From: Terrabacter aerolatus
GTDB taxonomy: Bacteria > Actinomycetota > Actinomycetes > Actinomycetales > Dermatophilaceae
Assembly (NCBI RefSeq): GCF_007991735.1
Contig: NZ_BJYX01000018.1
Span: 1-64,000, forward strand
Length of the DNA: 64,000 nt
Direction of reading: 5' to 3'
Part shown: one piece after another, positions 16,786 to 29,249 of the stretch
Position numbering within the stretch: position 1 is the first letter of the stretch
Layout: each line of letters opens with the position of its first letter
Position numbers and translations under genes: made by a program
Notes under the pieces: generated by a model
What the model was told of the DNA's origin: nothing
Databases searched by the model: none
What the model saw: the letters and a program-made list of their open reading frames with translations, nothing else

Positions 16786-16947
16786 GCAGGTGCGCCCCAC
16801 GGCCGGTCGGGCCCACCGGCTCTCGTCCCCCCTGTCGTCCCCTTTTGTCCGGCGTGTCCCGGTGCGCGCCGCGGGGACCGTCACCTCCACCGGGTGATCT
16901 GCCCGACTCGCCCACGCGGCAAGCGATCCCGCTCGTACGCTGAGGCC

Positions 16948-18606
16948 GTGGCGAGGCCCGCGATCATCACCGTGGACGACGACGCGCCCGTCTCGGCGGC
17001 GATCGCGCGGGACCTGCGCGCCCGCTACGGGGCCGAGCACCGCATCCTGCGTGCACCCTCCGGCGCCGAGGCCCTCGACCTCGTCGTGCGCCTCCTGCTG
17101 CGCGGACAGCCGCTGGCGCTCGTGGCCTCCGACCAGCGCATGCCGTCCATGTCCGGCATCGAGCTGCTGGCACGCGTGCGGGCCGACGTGCCGGACGCGA
17201 AGCTGCTCCTGCTCACGGCGTACGCCGACACGGACGTCGCGATCTCGGCCATCAACGACATCGGCCTGGACCACTACCTCCTCAAGCCCTGGGACCCGCC
17301 CGAGGACCGGCTCTACCCGGTCGTCGACGACCTGCTCTCCGACTGGCACAACGCCCACCCGGAGCAGGGCCACGACGTCCGGGTCGTCGGGCACCGGTGG
17401 TCCGAGGGCAGCCAGGTCGTCAAGACCTTCCTCGCCAACAACCACGTCCCCTACGTCTGGCTCGACGTCGAGCTCGACGCGGAGGGCGCTCGGCTGCGTG
17501 ACCTCGCGGGAGCCGGGCCGGAGGACCTGCCCCTCGTGCTCGTGCCGGACGGCGAGACGCTGCGCGCCCCCACTGCGTTGACGGTCGCCACGGCCCTGGG
17601 CCTGCGCACCAGGGCGGAGCGGGACCTCTACGACCTCTGCATCGTCGGCGGAGGCCCGGCCGGGCTCGCGGCCGCCGTCTACGCGGCGTCCGAGGGACTG
17701 AGCACCGTCGTCGTCGAGCACGACGCGCCCGGCGGCCAGTCGGGTCAGAGCGCGGCCATCGAGAACTACCTCGGGTTCCCGCGCGGCCTGTCCGGCGCCG
17801 ACCTCGCGCAGCGCGCCATAGCCCAGGCCCGGCGGTTCGGTGCCGAGATGGTGCTCGCCCGCGACGTCGTCGCCCTCGAGGCACGCGGCCCCGCCAGGGC
17901 GGTCCGCCTCGACGGCGCGGACGACATCGAGGCACGGAGCGTCGTGCTCGCCACGGGTGTCTCGTACCGGCGGCTCGACGCTCCCGGCATCGACGCGCTC
18001 GTCGGCCGAGGCGTGCAGTACGGCTCCAACGCCGGCCAGGCCGCTGCCTGCGCCGGTGACGAGGTCTACGTCGTCGGGGCGGCCAACTCCGCAGGGCAGG
18101 CCGTGCTCAACCTGGCCCGGTACGCCGAGCGCGTCACCCTGCTCGTCCGCGGCGACTCGCTCGAGGCGAGCATGTCGCAGTACCTCGTGGAGCGGATCCG
18201 GGCCCACGAGGGGATCCGCGTGCTGTGTCGTACCGAGGTGGCCGGCGCGGACGGTGACGGCCACCTCGAGCGCCTGACGCTCACGGACCGGCACACGGGC
18301 GGGACGGCGGACGTGCCGGCCGGTTGGCTCTTCGTCTACATCGGCGCGACGCCCCGGACCGACTGGTTGGGCGCCGACGTCGTGCGCGACGACCACGGCT
18401 TCGTCGTGACGGGGCACGACCTCGTGACCGGTCCGCTTGCCCGTGGGTGGTCGCTCGCGCGGCCGCCGTTCGCGCTCGAGACGAGCCTGCCGGGGGTCTT
18501 CGCGGCCGGTGACGTGCGCTCGGACTCGATGAAGCGCGTGGCCTCGGCCGTCGGCGAGGGCTCGATGTCGGTCTACTTCGTCCACCGCTACCTCGCCACG
18601 ACCTGA
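16948..18606 (+). CDS. Response regulator fused to thioredoxin-reductase-like FAD/NAD(P)H oxidoreductase
   Basis: 552 residues in three parts. Residues 1-135: receiver domain with acidic pocket D10-D12, phospho-acceptor D62 (SDQRMP), T90 and K113 (LLKPW). Residues 143-215: a segment with the pattern of a thioredoxin/glutaredoxin fold (VRVVGHRWS to LPLVLVPDGETL) but no Cys pair. Residues 225-550: two dinucleotide-binding folds, FAD site GGGPAG (234-239) and NAD(P) site VVGAANSAG, closing with PGVFAAGDVR. The TrxR redox CxxC is missing: its place reads VQYGSNAGQAAACAG. Databases name such proteins fused response regulator/thioredoxin-disulfide reductase, but without the disulfide it cannot work as TrxR does. 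GTG 16948 is 6 bases after TACGCT. Followed after 19 bases by its likely kinase. Confidence 0.88.
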   Translation: MARPAIITVDDDAPVSAAIARDLRARYGAEHRILRAPSGAEALDLVVRLLLRGQPLALVASDQRMPSMSGIELLARVRADVPDAKLLLLTAYADTDVAISAINDIGLDHYLLKPWDPPEDRLYPVVDDLLSDWHNAHPEQGHDVRVVGHRWSEGSQVVKTFLANNHVPYVWLDVELDAEGARLRDLAGAGPEDLPLVLVPDGETLRAPTALTVATALGLRTRAERDLYDLCIVGGGPAGLAAAVYAASEGLSTVVVEHDAPGGQSGQSAAIENYLGFPRGLSGADLAQRAIAQARRFGAEMVLARDVVALEARGPARAVRLDGADDIEARSVVLATGVSYRRLDAPGIDALVGRGVQYGSNAGQAAACAGDEVYVVGAANSAGQAVLNLARYAERVTLLVRGDSLEASMSQYLVERIRAHEGIRVLCRTEVAGADGDGHLERLTLTDRHTGGTADVPAGWLFVYIGATPRTDWLGADVVRDDHGFVVTGHDLVTGPLARGWSLARPPFALETSLPGVFAAGDVRSDSMKRVASAVGEGSMSVYFVHRYLATT

Positions 18607-18625
18607 CGGCCGGACGGGACACGCG

Positions 18626-20029
18626 ATGCTCGAGCTCCCAGACCTTCGGGGTGTGCCGCTCTTCGACGGGTTGCGCGACGACCAGCTCGCGCAGCTGCTC
18701 GGCGCGGGGTCCGAGGTCCCCATCGTGCCCGGCGAGGTGATGTGGCTCGAGGGCGACCGCGCCGACCACTGGTGGGTCGTCGTCCACGGGACGCTCGACC
18801 TCTCACGCCACGTGGGTCGCGAGGACGTCGTCGTCGGCCGGATGGACGTGCCCGGACGCTGGGCCGGCAGGTTCCGCGCCTGGGACGAGCACGGCGTCTA
18901 CCTCGCGACGGCCCGCGGCGTCACGCCCGGCCGGCTGCTGTGCGTGCCCGCCGAGCGTCTCCACCAGCTGGCCGACGAGTGGTTCCCCTTCGCCGCGCAC
19001 CTCGTCGCCGGGCTCTACGGCACCGCCAGGTCGATCGAGGCGACGGCCCCCCAGCGCAGCGGGCTCGTGACGCTGGGGACCCTGGCCGCCGGACTCGCGC
19101 ACGAGATCAACAACCCTGCCGCGGCGGCGGTGCGCTCGGCCGCCGAGCTCGAACGGGCCTGCGACGGCCTGCTCGACGCGCTGCGCCAGATGGCCTCGAG
19201 CGGGCTGACGGCGACCCAGTTCGGCCAGCTCGACGCACTGCGGCGCGAGCTCGTGGCGCCGACCACGCTGCCCGACCCCCTCGAGACGGCCGATCGCGAG
19301 GAGGAGCTGGGGGAGTGGCTGGACCGATCCGGGGTGCCGCACCCGTGGGAGCTCGCCGCCTCGCTCGTGTCGGCCGGCGCGGACCTCTCCTGGGTCTCCC
19401 GCGCCGCCGGGGCCAGCCCCGAGGACGGGCTCGCGGCCTCGCTCGGCTGGGTCGCGCGCACCATCGACGTGGCCTCGCTGCTCGCCGAGGTGCGTGAGTC
19501 CACCCGCCGTGTCTCCGAGCTCGTCGCCGGCGTCAAGTCCTACTCCCAGATGGACCGGGCCTCCCACCAGCCGGTCGACGTGCGCGAGGGCCTCGAGAGC
19601 ACCCTGCTCGTCATGGGCCCGCGCCTGCGCCCGGGGGTGACCGTCGTGCGCGACTGGGGTAGCGACGTCCCCCTGGTCGACGGCATGCCGGGCGAGCTCA
19701 ACCAGGTCTGGACCAACCTCGTCGACAACGCGGTCGAGGCCATGGAGGGGGTCGGGACCCTGACGGTGACGACCCGTCGTGACGGGGACACCGTGCTCGT
19801 CGAGGTCGCCGACACGGGCAACGGCATGAGCCCCGAGGTGCAGCAACGCGCGTTCGAGGCGTTCTACACGACGAAGGACGTCGGCCGCGGCACGGGCCTC
19901 GGCCTCGACATCGCGCACCGCATCGTCGTCGAGCGGCACGGCGGCTCGCTCGAGATCCAGTCACAGCCGGGCGACACGCGCCTGCGGGTTCGCCTGCCTG
20001 TCAAGGCTCCCCGCTCGACCTCGGCTTGA
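18626..20029 (+). CDS. Histidine kinase with N-terminal cyclic-nucleotide-binding-type domain
   Basis: 467 residues. Residues 1-125 look like a Crp/cNMP-binding beta-roll (LFDGLRDDQLAQLLGAG, then GEVMWLEGDRADHWWVVVHGTLDL); the canonical phosphate-binding Arg motif is not obvious, so the ligand may differ. H-box LAAGLAHEINNP with phospho-acceptor H159. ATPase domain about 320-460: N-box N364 (WTNLVDNAVEAM), G1 DTGNGM, F-box FEAFYTTK and G2 GTGLGL. No membrane segment, so it senses something inside the cell. It starts 19 bases after the receiver-flavoenzyme gene, its probable phosphotransfer partner. A bidirectional hairpin follows at 20045-20085. Confidence 0.9.
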   Translation: MLELPDLRGVPLFDGLRDDQLAQLLGAGSEVPIVPGEVMWLEGDRADHWWVVVHGTLDLSRHVGREDVVVGRMDVPGRWAGRFRAWDEHGVYLATARGVTPGRLLCVPAERLHQLADEWFPFAAHLVAGLYGTARSIEATAPQRSGLVTLGTLAAGLAHEINNPAAAAVRSAAELERACDGLLDALRQMASSGLTATQFGQLDALRRELVAPTTLPDPLETADREEELGEWLDRSGVPHPWELAASLVSAGADLSWVSRAAGASPEDGLAASLGWVARTIDVASLLAEVRESTRRVSELVAGVKSYSQMDRASHQPVDVREGLESTLLVMGPRLRPGVTVVRDWGSDVPLVDGMPGELNQVWTNLVDNAVEAMEGVGTLTVTTRRDGDTVLVEVADTGNGMSPEVQQRAFEAFYTTKDVGRGTGLGLDIAHRIVVERHGGSLEIQSQPGDTRLRVRLPVKAPRSTSA

Positions 20030-20044
20030 GCGGGGACGACGCAA

Positions 20045-20085
20045 ACGGCATACGCCATCGGGTCGTCACCGACGACGTATGCCGT
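20045..20085. terminator. Bidirectional terminator built from GCATAC motifs
   Basis: ACGGCATACG (20045-20054) pairs with CGTATGCCGT (20076-20085); inside it TCGTC (20063-20067) pairs with GACGA (20071-20075) around an ACC loop, leaving an 8-base bulge on the left arm. It lies between the convergent kinase and MBL genes. Confidence 0.75.
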
Positions 20086-20102
20086 GCCCTCGGGTCGGGC
20101 GG

Positions 20103-20777
20103 TCACCAGCCTCGGGCGCGCCACTCGTCGAGGTGAGGACGCTCGGCGCCCAGAGTCGAGTCGTCGCCGTGCCCCGGGTATAACCACGTGTCGTCGTCGT
20201 AGACGTCGAAGACGCGGGTCGTGACGTCCTCGATGAGCGCGTCGAAGCTCTGGCCGGGGTTCTTCGTGTTGCCGACGCCGCCGGGGAACAGGCTGTCGCC
20301 GGTGAAGAGGTGGGTGTGCCCGTCGGGGTCCGCGTAGGCGAGCGCGACCGAGCCCGGCGTGTGGCCGCGCAGGTGGACGACGTCGAGGGTGATGTCGCCG
20401 AAGGTGACGGTGTCGCCGTGCTCGACCCGCACGTCGACGGGCACGGGCAGGGCGTCGGCGTCGTCGGTGCCGGCGACGGTGCGAGCGCCGGTCGCGGCGA
20501 CGACCGCGGCGAGCGCGCCGACGTGGTCGTGGTGCTGGTGGGTGGTCACGACGGTGTCGAGTCCCTGCCCTCCGTCGCCGACGAGCTCGAGGATCCGGTC
20601 GGGCTCGGCGGCGGCGTCGACGAGCAGCTGGGCACCGGTGGCCCGGCTCGTCAGCAGGTAGGCGTTGTTGCCGAAGCCGCCGACCTCGAGCTTGCGGATG
20701 GTGAGGGCGGGCAGCTCCCTGACGCCGGCCGGACCGTCCGGCGACACGTGGCCGGTGTAGGAGTCGTGCTGCGACAT
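20103..20777 (-). CDS. MBL-fold metallo-hydrolase (glyoxalase II-like)
   Basis: 224 residues. The metallo-beta-lactamase signature THQHHDHVGAL supplies HxHxDH; further ligands are in LRGHTPGSVAL and FTGDSLFPGGVGNT, with the closing PGHGDDSTLG. The GDSLFPGGVG loop and NNAYLLT start resemble hydroxyacylglutathione-hydrolase-like enzymes, which in actinobacteria act on mycothiol thioesters or related compounds. Its gene starts 2 bases after the stop of a mycothiol-dependent-isomerase-like gene, which supports a thiol-linked detoxification role; the substrate is unproven. Confidence 0.87.
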   Translation of the reverse strand: MSQHDSYTGHVSPDGPAGVRELPALTIRKLEVGGFGNNAYLLTSRATGAQLLVDAAAEPDRILELVGDGGQGLDTVVTTHQHHDHVGALAAVVAATGARTVAGTDDADALPVPVDVRVEHGDTVTFGDITLDVVHLRGHTPGSVALAYADPDGHTHLFTGDSLFPGGVGNTKNPGQSFDALIEDVTTRVFDVYDDDTWLYPGHGDDSTLGAERPHLDEWRARGW

Positions 20778-20779
20778 GG

Positions 20780-21481
20780 TCAGCCTCCGTAGGGAAGGGT
20801 CGGGACGGGGCCGTTGAAACGGACGCCGTCGGAGCGGCCGCGGGCCAGCCAGAGCAGCACGTCCGCCGCCGAACCCGTGGCGCGGGTCGCGCCCTCACCG
20901 ACGACGTGCTCGTCGCCCTCCGTCGTGACGACGTGGAGCGACGGAGGCGCGTCGGCGTGCGCGAGGCGGTTCGCGGCGTCGCGCAGGAACAGGGCCACGA
21001 CCTCCCGGGGTGCGGAGGCGAACGTGTAGCCGGCGTCGAGGTCGACGTGGTGGAAGACGACCTCGCGCAGGCGCATGAACGTCACCATCCCCACGGCGAT
21101 GGGGAAGCCCCCCGGGGTCCGCTCGACGCGCACCTCGGCGTGCTCGGGACGCAGGGCCTCGAGGCGTCCTGCGAGTCGGGCCGCGCTGTCGCGGATGTCG
21201 GTGGCGTGGTCGTGGGCGGCGCGGCGGGCCCCGCGGTCGATGTCGGCATCGCGCGAGTCGGCGTCGTCGTACATCGTGTCGGGGCGGCCGGTCAGGGCCA
21301 CGTCGCACACCCGGACGAGGGCGTCGGCGTTGCGGGCGACGTGGGCCAGCACGTGCCCGCGGGACCACCCCTCGCACAGCGACGGTGCGAGCACGGCGTC
21401 GTTGCGGAACGACGCCGCGGTGGCGACGAGACGCTCGGTCTCGGCCGCCACGAGGGCCGGTGTCACGTCAGCGTGTCTCAT
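20780..21481 (-). CDS. Maleylpyruvate isomerase family (mycothiol-dependent, DinB-like) protein
   Basis: 233 residues. N-terminal four-helix DinB/MDMPI domain with [20 protein letters not shown] and a second metal-ligand region [17 protein letters not shown]-terminal small domain ends in [21 protein letters not shown]. This matches the TIGR03083-type maleylpyruvate isomerase family, whose characterised member uses mycothiol as cofactor. The frequent paralogues in actinobacteria suggest varied mycothiol S-transfer roles. The start overlaps the end of the GH15 gene by 14 bases and its stop is 2 bases from the MBL gene, so the three form one operon. Confidence 0.88.
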   Translation of the reverse strand: MRHADVTPALVAAETERLVATAASFRNDAVLAPSLCEGWSRGHVLAHVARNADALVRVCDVALTGRPDTMYDDADSRDADIDRGARRAAHDHATDIRDSAARLAGRLEALRPEHAEVRVERTPGGFPIAVGMVTFMRLREVVFHHVDLDAGYTFASAPREVVALFLRDAANRLAHADAPPSLHVVTTEGDEHVVGEGATRATGSAADVLLWLARGRSDGVRFNGPVPTLPYGG

Positions 21482-23291
21482 GCGTCGCCTCTCCGGTGGC
21501 CTTCGCCAGGGCCAGGGCGGCGCCGACGAGCGTCAGGTGCGAGAAGGCCTGGGGGAAGTTGCCCACCATGCGCTTCCCGACGGGGTCGTACTCCTCGGAC
21601 AGCAGTCCGACGTCGTTGGTCAGGCCCACGAGTCGGTCCATCAGCTCGGTGGCCTCCGTCGTCATACCCGCCTTCGCGTAGGCCGTCACGAGCCAGAACG
21701 AGCACGCGAGGAAGGGGTGCTCGTCGCCGGACAGGCCGTCGACGCCGGTGTCGGTGCGGTAGCGCATGACGAGCCCGTCGCGCAGGAGGTCGGCCTCGAC
21801 GGCGGCGATGGTGCCGAGCATCCGCGGGTCGTCGCCGTCGACGAAGCCGATCGACGAGAGCATGAGCAGCGACGCGTCGACCTCGGTCGTGTCGTAGTGC
21901 TGGACGAAGCTGTTGCGTCCCGCGTCGAAGCCCTTTGCCAGGACCTCCTCGCGCACCTGGTCGCGCAGCTCGCGCCACCGCTCGACCGGACCGTCGAGGC
22001 CGTGCTGCTCGACGGCGCGGATGGCGCGGTCGAAGGCGGCCCAGACCATGGCGCGCGAGTGGGTGAAGTGGCGCAGCGGGCCGCGGATCTCCCAGAGCCC
22101 GTTGTCGGCCTCCTCCCAGTGCTCGGCGAGGTGGTTGACGAGCGAGCGCTGCAGGTGCCAGGAGTCGTCCGTCTCCTCGAGGCCGCGGGCCCGGGCGTGG
22201 TCGAGCGAGATGAGGACCTCGCCGAGCACGTCGGTCTGCCGCTGGTCGACGGCCGCGTTGCCGACGCGCACGGGGCGCGACCCGGCATACCCGGGCAGGT
22301 GCTCGAGCACCCGCTCGGGCAGGTCACGCCCCCCGTCGACGCGGTACATGATCTGCATGTCCTCCGGGTCGCCCGCGACGGCGCGCAGCAGCCAGTCGCG
22401 CCACAGCGCGGTCTCCTCGACGTAGCCGCAGCCGAGCAGGGCCTCGAGCGTCAGGGCGGCGTCGCGCAGCCAGCAGAACCGGTAGTCCCAGTTGCGCTCG
22501 CCGCCGAACTCCTCGGGCAGGGAGGTGGTCGCCGCGGCGACGATGCCGCCGGTCTCCTGGTGCGTCAGCCCGCGCAGGACGAGGAGCGAGCGCGTCACCG
22601 CGTCGGCGTAGGGACCGACGTAGTCGCTCCGGGCGGCGTACTCCTCGCTGCGCGCGATCGTCTCCCTGATGCGTGCGCGGACGCTCAGTGGTGGCGGGAT
22701 TGCGTCGTGGCTGCGGAACCACGTCGTCGAGAAGGTGAGCACCTGCCCGGCCACCACGTCGAACTCGTCGACGTGGTGGCCGTCGCGGGCGTGGGGGAGC
22801 CGGGCCCCGCGCAGCACGAGCATGTCGGGGCCGGCGATGGCCGTGATGATCTCGTCGGTGTGGTCCTCACGGTCGTCGGTGTGGCGTGCCACCCAGGGAC
22901 GCGTCCGGCCGTAGTTGAAGCGCACGGTCCACTCGTGCACCATCCGCACGGTGCCCTCGACGCCCTCGATCCGGCGCAGCAGGTCCGAGCGCCCGTCGCC
23001 GAGCGGCATGACGTCGGTGACCTGCACCCGGCCCGTCGGGGTCTCGTGGGTCGTCTCGAGCACGAACGAGTTGCCGACGTAGCGCCGGGTCGTCACCGCG
23101 TCGGGGTCGGCGGGGGCGATGAGCCAGCGACCGTGCTCGGGCGTGCCGAGCAGCGCCGAGAAGCAGGCCCGCGAGTCGAAGCGCGGCAGGCACAGCCAGT
23201 CGACGGAGCCGCGGAGGCTGACGAGGGCGGCGGTGCCGAGGTCGCCGAGCACGGCGTAGTCCTCGATCGGCGTGGGCACGTGCGCACTCAT
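21468..23291 (-). CDS. Glycoside hydrolase family 15 protein (trehalase/glucoamylase-like)
   Basis: 607 residues. The N-terminal beta-sandwich starts [32 protein letters not shown], characteristic of the actinobacterial/archaeal GH15 group. The (alpha/alpha)6 barrel has [24 protein letters not shown] and, near the end, [27 protein letters not shown] with the catalytic-base Glu region. Mycobacterial relatives hydrolyse trehalose; a glucoamylase-like activity is also possible. No signal peptide, so it acts in the cytoplasm. ATG 23291 is 6 bases after a CATACT -10-like box, so the mRNA may be leaderless. First gene of a three-gene operon. Confidence 0.92.
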   Translation of the reverse strand: MSAHVPTPIEDYAVLGDLGTAALVSLRGSVDWLCLPRFDSRACFSALLGTPEHGRWLIAPADPDAVTTRRYVGNSFVLETTHETPTGRVQVTDVMPLGDGRSDLLRRIEGVEGTVRMVHEWTVRFNYGRTRPWVARHTDDREDHTDEIITAIAGPDMLVLRGARLPHARDGHHVDEFDVVAGQVLTFSTTWFRSHDAIPPPLSVRARIRETIARSEEYAARSDYVGPYADAVTRSLLVLRGLTHQETGGIVAAATTSLPEEFGGERNWDYRFCWLRDAALTLEALLGCGYVEETALWRDWLLRAVAGDPEDMQIMYRVDGGRDLPERVLEHLPGYAGSRPVRVGNAAVDQRQTDVLGEVLISLDHARARGLEETDDSWHLQRSLVNHLAEHWEEADNGLWEIRGPLRHFTHSRAMVWAAFDRAIRAVEQHGLDGPVERWRELRDQVREEVLAKGFDAGRNSFVQHYDTTEVDASLLMLSSIGFVDGDDPRMLGTIAAVEADLLRDGLVMRYRTDTGVDGLSGDEHPFLACSFWLVTAYAKAGMTTEATELMDRLVGLTNDVGLLSEEYDPVGKRMVGNFPQAFSHLTLVGAALALAKATGEATHETR

Positions 23292-23421
23292 GGGGTGAGT
23301 ATGCCGTCCCGCCGGGCCGGGCGCCGGGGGCGGGCGTGGGTGCGCGGCGCGTCGCGAGGACGGCGGGGACGGCCGCCGTGGGGGCGGAGGATGTCCAAGG
23401 TCGTGCCGCCGATGAGGGGAC

Positions 23422-23443
23422 TGTCGGTGACCCGACCTAGCAT
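23422..23443 (+). promoter_or_regulatory. PafBC-type DNA-damage promoter of uvrA
   Basis: TGTCGGTG (23422-23429), exactly 8 bases, then TAGCAT (23438-23443), ending 7 bases before GTG 23451. It matches 8 of 9 bases of the mycobacterial TTGTCRGTG element plus the -10 box. It is the best of the three uvr copies in this window. Confidence 0.7.
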
Positions 23444-23450
23444 GAGGCGC

Positions 23451-26572
<3,122 letters not shown>

Positions 26573-26576
<4 letters not shown>

Positions 26577-27145
26577 CCCAGGGCACCCACCCCGACACGT
26601 CCCAGCCGAACGGCGGCACGGGCTCCTCCACGAGCCCCGCCTCGAGCACACCGGCCCTCGACGAACGGGTCGCCCGGTTGACCGACCGGCGTGGGGTGCT
26701 CAAGGCCGCCGGCGTCGTCGGCGTGGCCGTCGGTGCTGGCGCCCTGGCCGCGTGCAGCAGCCCGCCCGTGCCGAGCGGCACCACCGACGCCGGCGCAGGC
26801 AGCGCCGGGTCCTCCGCGTCCTCGGCGCCGTCCGGGACGTCCGGGGCGACCGCTGCGTCCGGCGGTGGCACCCCGACGTCGGACATCCCCGTCGGCGGCG
26901 GCAAGGTCTTCGCCGACGGCCAAACCGTCGTCACCCAGCCCACGGCAGGCAGCTTCAAGGCGTTCGACGCGATCTGCCCCCACCAGGGCTGCACCGTCGA
27001 CTCCGTCGAGGGGGGACAGATCATCTGTCCCTGCCACCAGAGCCACTTCGACGCCGCCACCGGCCAGCGTGTGTCAGGGCCTGCGCCGACCGGGCTGACG
27101 CCCAAGAAGATCACCGTCACGGGCAGCACCTTCACCGTCAGCTGA
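26573..27145 (+). CDS. Rieske [2Fe-2S] lipoprotein exported by Tat
   Basis: 190 residues. A Tat-like signal is visible: [10 protein letters not shown] with twin Arg at 39-40, hydrophobic core to about 60, and lipobox LAAC with lipidated C61. A Gly/Ser/Thr/Ala-rich linker (62-108) leads to a Rieske domain: CPHQGC (C135, H137) and CPCHQSHF (C152, H155) as cluster ligands, with C140 and C154 able to form the stabilising disulfide. Such small Rieske proteins replace or supplement QcrA-like electron carriers; the partner is unknown. It starts by ATGA overlap with the uvrA stop, an odd pairing of DNA repair and envelope redox. Signal preceded by 35 hydrophilic residues. Confidence 0.9.
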
Positions 27146-27169
27146 CCTCACCGCAGGCGCGTTCGGCGG

Positions 27170-27191
27170 TGTCGGCGGGCCGACATAGGGT
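27170..27191 (+). promoter_or_regulatory. PafBC-type DNA-damage promoter of uvrC
   Basis: TGTCGGCG (27170-27177), exactly 8 bases, then TAGGGT (27186-27191), ending 6 bases before GTG 27198. One T-to-C change from the TGTCGGTG element. Leaderless start predicted. Confidence 0.55.
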
Positions 27192-27197
27192 GGGTTC

Positions 27198-29249
27198 GTG
27201 GCGGACCCGACGACCTACCGACCGAAGCCGGGGGAGATCCCGACCGACCCGGGGGTCTACCGGTTCCGCGACGCGCACGGCCGCGTCATCTACGTCGGCA
27301 AGGCCAAGTCGCTGCGTCCCCGGCTGTCGTCGTACTTCCAGGACATCACCGCGCTCCACCCGCGCACCGCGACCATGGTCACGACCGCGACCTCGGTCGA
27401 GTGGACGGTCGTGCGCACCGAGGTCGAGGCCCTCCAGCTCGAGTACTCCTGGATCAAGGAGTTCGACCCGCGCTTCAACGTCAAGTACCGCGACGACAAG
27501 TCCTACCCGTTCCTCGCGGTCACCCTGGGCGAGGAGTTCCCGCGGGCGCAGGTCATGCGCGGGGCCAAGCGCAAGGGCACCCGCTACTTCGGGCCCTACG
27601 GCCACGCCTGGGCCATCCGCGAGACGCTCGACCTCTTGCTACGGGTCTTCCCCATGCGCACCTGCTCGGCAGGGGTCTTCAAGCGCGCCACCGCGAGCGG
27701 TCGCCCCTGCCTGCTCGCCTACATCGACAAGTGCTCGGCGCCCTGCGTCGGCCGGGTCACCCCCGACGAGCACCGGGCCATCGCCGAGGACTTCTGCGAC
27801 TTCATGGCCGGCAACACGACGCGCTTCGCGAAGCGCCTCGAGACCCGGATGAAGGAGGCCGCGGCGGAGCTCGACTTCGAGCAGGCCGCCCGCCTGCGTG
27901 ACGACATCGGTGCGCTGACCAAGGCGTTGGAGAAGCAGGCCGTCGTGCTCGGGGACGCCACGGACGCCGACGTCTTCGCCCTCGCGGACGACGACCTCGA
28001 GGCGGCGGTCCAGGTCTTCCACGTCCGGGGCGGCCGCATCCGGGGCCAGCGCGGATGGGTCGTCGAGAAGGAGAGCGAGGACCTCCCGACGCTCGTCGAG
28101 CACCTGCTGCTCCAGGTCTACGGCGACGCCGAGCGCGACGCGATCCCGCGTGAGGTGCTCGTGCCGACCGAGCCGGCCGACGTGGATGCCGTCACCGAGT
28201 GGCTCTCGTCGGTGCGGGGCTCGGCCGTCAGCGTCCGCGTGCCGCAGCGCGGTGACAAGCGCACCCTCATGGAGACGGTCCGGCGCAACGCCGAGCAGTC
28301 CCTGGCCCGCCACAAGGTGGCACGCGCGGGCGACCTGACGCTGCGCAGCAAGGCCTTGCAGGAGCTTCAGGACTACCTCGGTCTCGAGGACGCGCCGCTG
28401 CGCATCGAGTGCTACGACGTCAGCCACGTCCAGGGCACCAACGTCGTCGCGTCCATGGTGGTCTTCGAGGACGGTCTCGCGCGCAAGAGCGAGTACCGAC
28501 GCTTCATCGTCCGCGGTGCGACCGCGGGCTCGGAGGGCGACGAGCCCGTCACCGTCGACGACACCGCCGCCATGCGCGAGGTGCTGACGCGACGCTTCCG
28601 GCGCTACCTCGAGGACGCCGAGGGCACGGGCGACCTCGACCTCTCGACCGGGGTCGTCGGCGGCGACGCGCAGGCCCGGGACGGCGCGCCGGCCGCGGGC
28701 GACGACGACGACGCACCGTCCTCGGGTCCCATCGACCCGGAGACCGGACGCCCCAGGCGCTTCGCCTACCCGCCGAGCCTCGTCGTCGTCGACGGCGGCC
28801 TGCCACAGGTCAACGCGGCCCAGGCGGTGCTCGACGAGCTCGGTATCGAGGAGGTCGCCCTCGTCGGCCTCGCCAAGCGACTCGAGGAGGTGTGGGTCCC
28901 GCGCGACGACCACCCCGTCATCCTCCCGCGCACGAGCGAGGGCCTCTACCTGCTCCAGCGGCTGCGCGACGAGGCCCACCGGTTCGCGATCACCTTCCAC
29001 CGACAGCGCCGGTCCAAGGCCATGACGACCTCCCAGCTCGACGGCATACCCGGGCTCGGTGCCAGCCGGCAGAAGGCCCTGCTGCGGCACTTCGGTTCGG
29101 TCAAACGCCTTCGGCAGGCGGACATCGCGGACATCATGGCCCTACCCGGCTTCGGCCGGTCGCTTGCGTCCGCCGTCGTCAGCCACTTGGCTGAGGGCAC
29201 ACCGCAGCAGCCAGCCGTGAACCTCACGACGGGAGAAGTGCTCGAATGA
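27198..29249 (+). CDS. uvrC: Excinuclease ABC subunit C
   Basis: 683 residues. UvrC makes both incisions in nucleotide excision repair. N-terminal GIY-YIG nuclease: [20 protein letters not shown]; Cys-rich [12 protein letters not shown] motif ([20 protein letters not shown]) for UvrB contact; RNase H-like nuclease with [21 protein letters not shown] and [15 protein letters not shown]-terminal tandem helix-hairpin-helix ([29 protein letters not shown]). An acidic insertion (about 480-515) with Asp runs lies within the second nuclease domain. GTG 27198 is 6 bases after TAGGGT. Last bases overlap rapZ (ATGA), heading the uvrC-rapZ-yvcK set. Confidence 0.97.
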   Translation: MADPTTYRPKPGEIPTDPGVYRFRDAHGRVIYVGKAKSLRPRLSSYFQDITALHPRTATMVTTATSVEWTVVRTEVEALQLEYSWIKEFDPRFNVKYRDDKSYPFLAVTLGEEFPRAQVMRGAKRKGTRYFGPYGHAWAIRETLDLLLRVFPMRTCSAGVFKRATASGRPCLLAYIDKCSAPCVGRVTPDEHRAIAEDFCDFMAGNTTRFAKRLETRMKEAAAELDFEQAARLRDDIGALTKALEKQAVVLGDATDADVFALADDDLEAAVQVFHVRGGRIRGQRGWVVEKESEDLPTLVEHLLLQVYGDAERDAIPREVLVPTEPADVDAVTEWLSSVRGSAVSVRVPQRGDKRTLMETVRRNAEQSLARHKVARAGDLTLRSKALQELQDYLGLEDAPLRIECYDVSHVQGTNVVASMVVFEDGLARKSEYRRFIVRGATAGSEGDEPVTVDDTAAMREVLTRRFRRYLEDAEGTGDLDLSTGVVGGDAQARDGAPAAGDDDDAPSSGPIDPETGRPRRFAYPPSLVVVDGGLPQVNAAQAVLDELGIEEVALVGLAKRLEEVWVPRDDHPVILPRTSEGLYLLQRLRDEAHRFAITFHRQRRSKAMTTSQLDGIPGLGASRQKALLRHFGSVKRLRQADIADIMALPGFGRSLASAVVSHLAEGTPQQPAVNLTTGEVLE

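Noticed and set aside
16786-16947. A small gene or RNA in the 162-base gap before the receiver-flavoenzyme
   Set aside because: Only a 6-bp hairpin (16802-16820) and the TACGCT promoter box can be seen; no conserved RNA or open frame with a ribosome site.
21075-23450. The uvrA frame stays open for 2.4 kb upstream of GTG 23451
   Set aside because: This part is antisense to the GH15 and isomerase genes, and the promoter with TAGCAT at 23438-23443 fixes the start.
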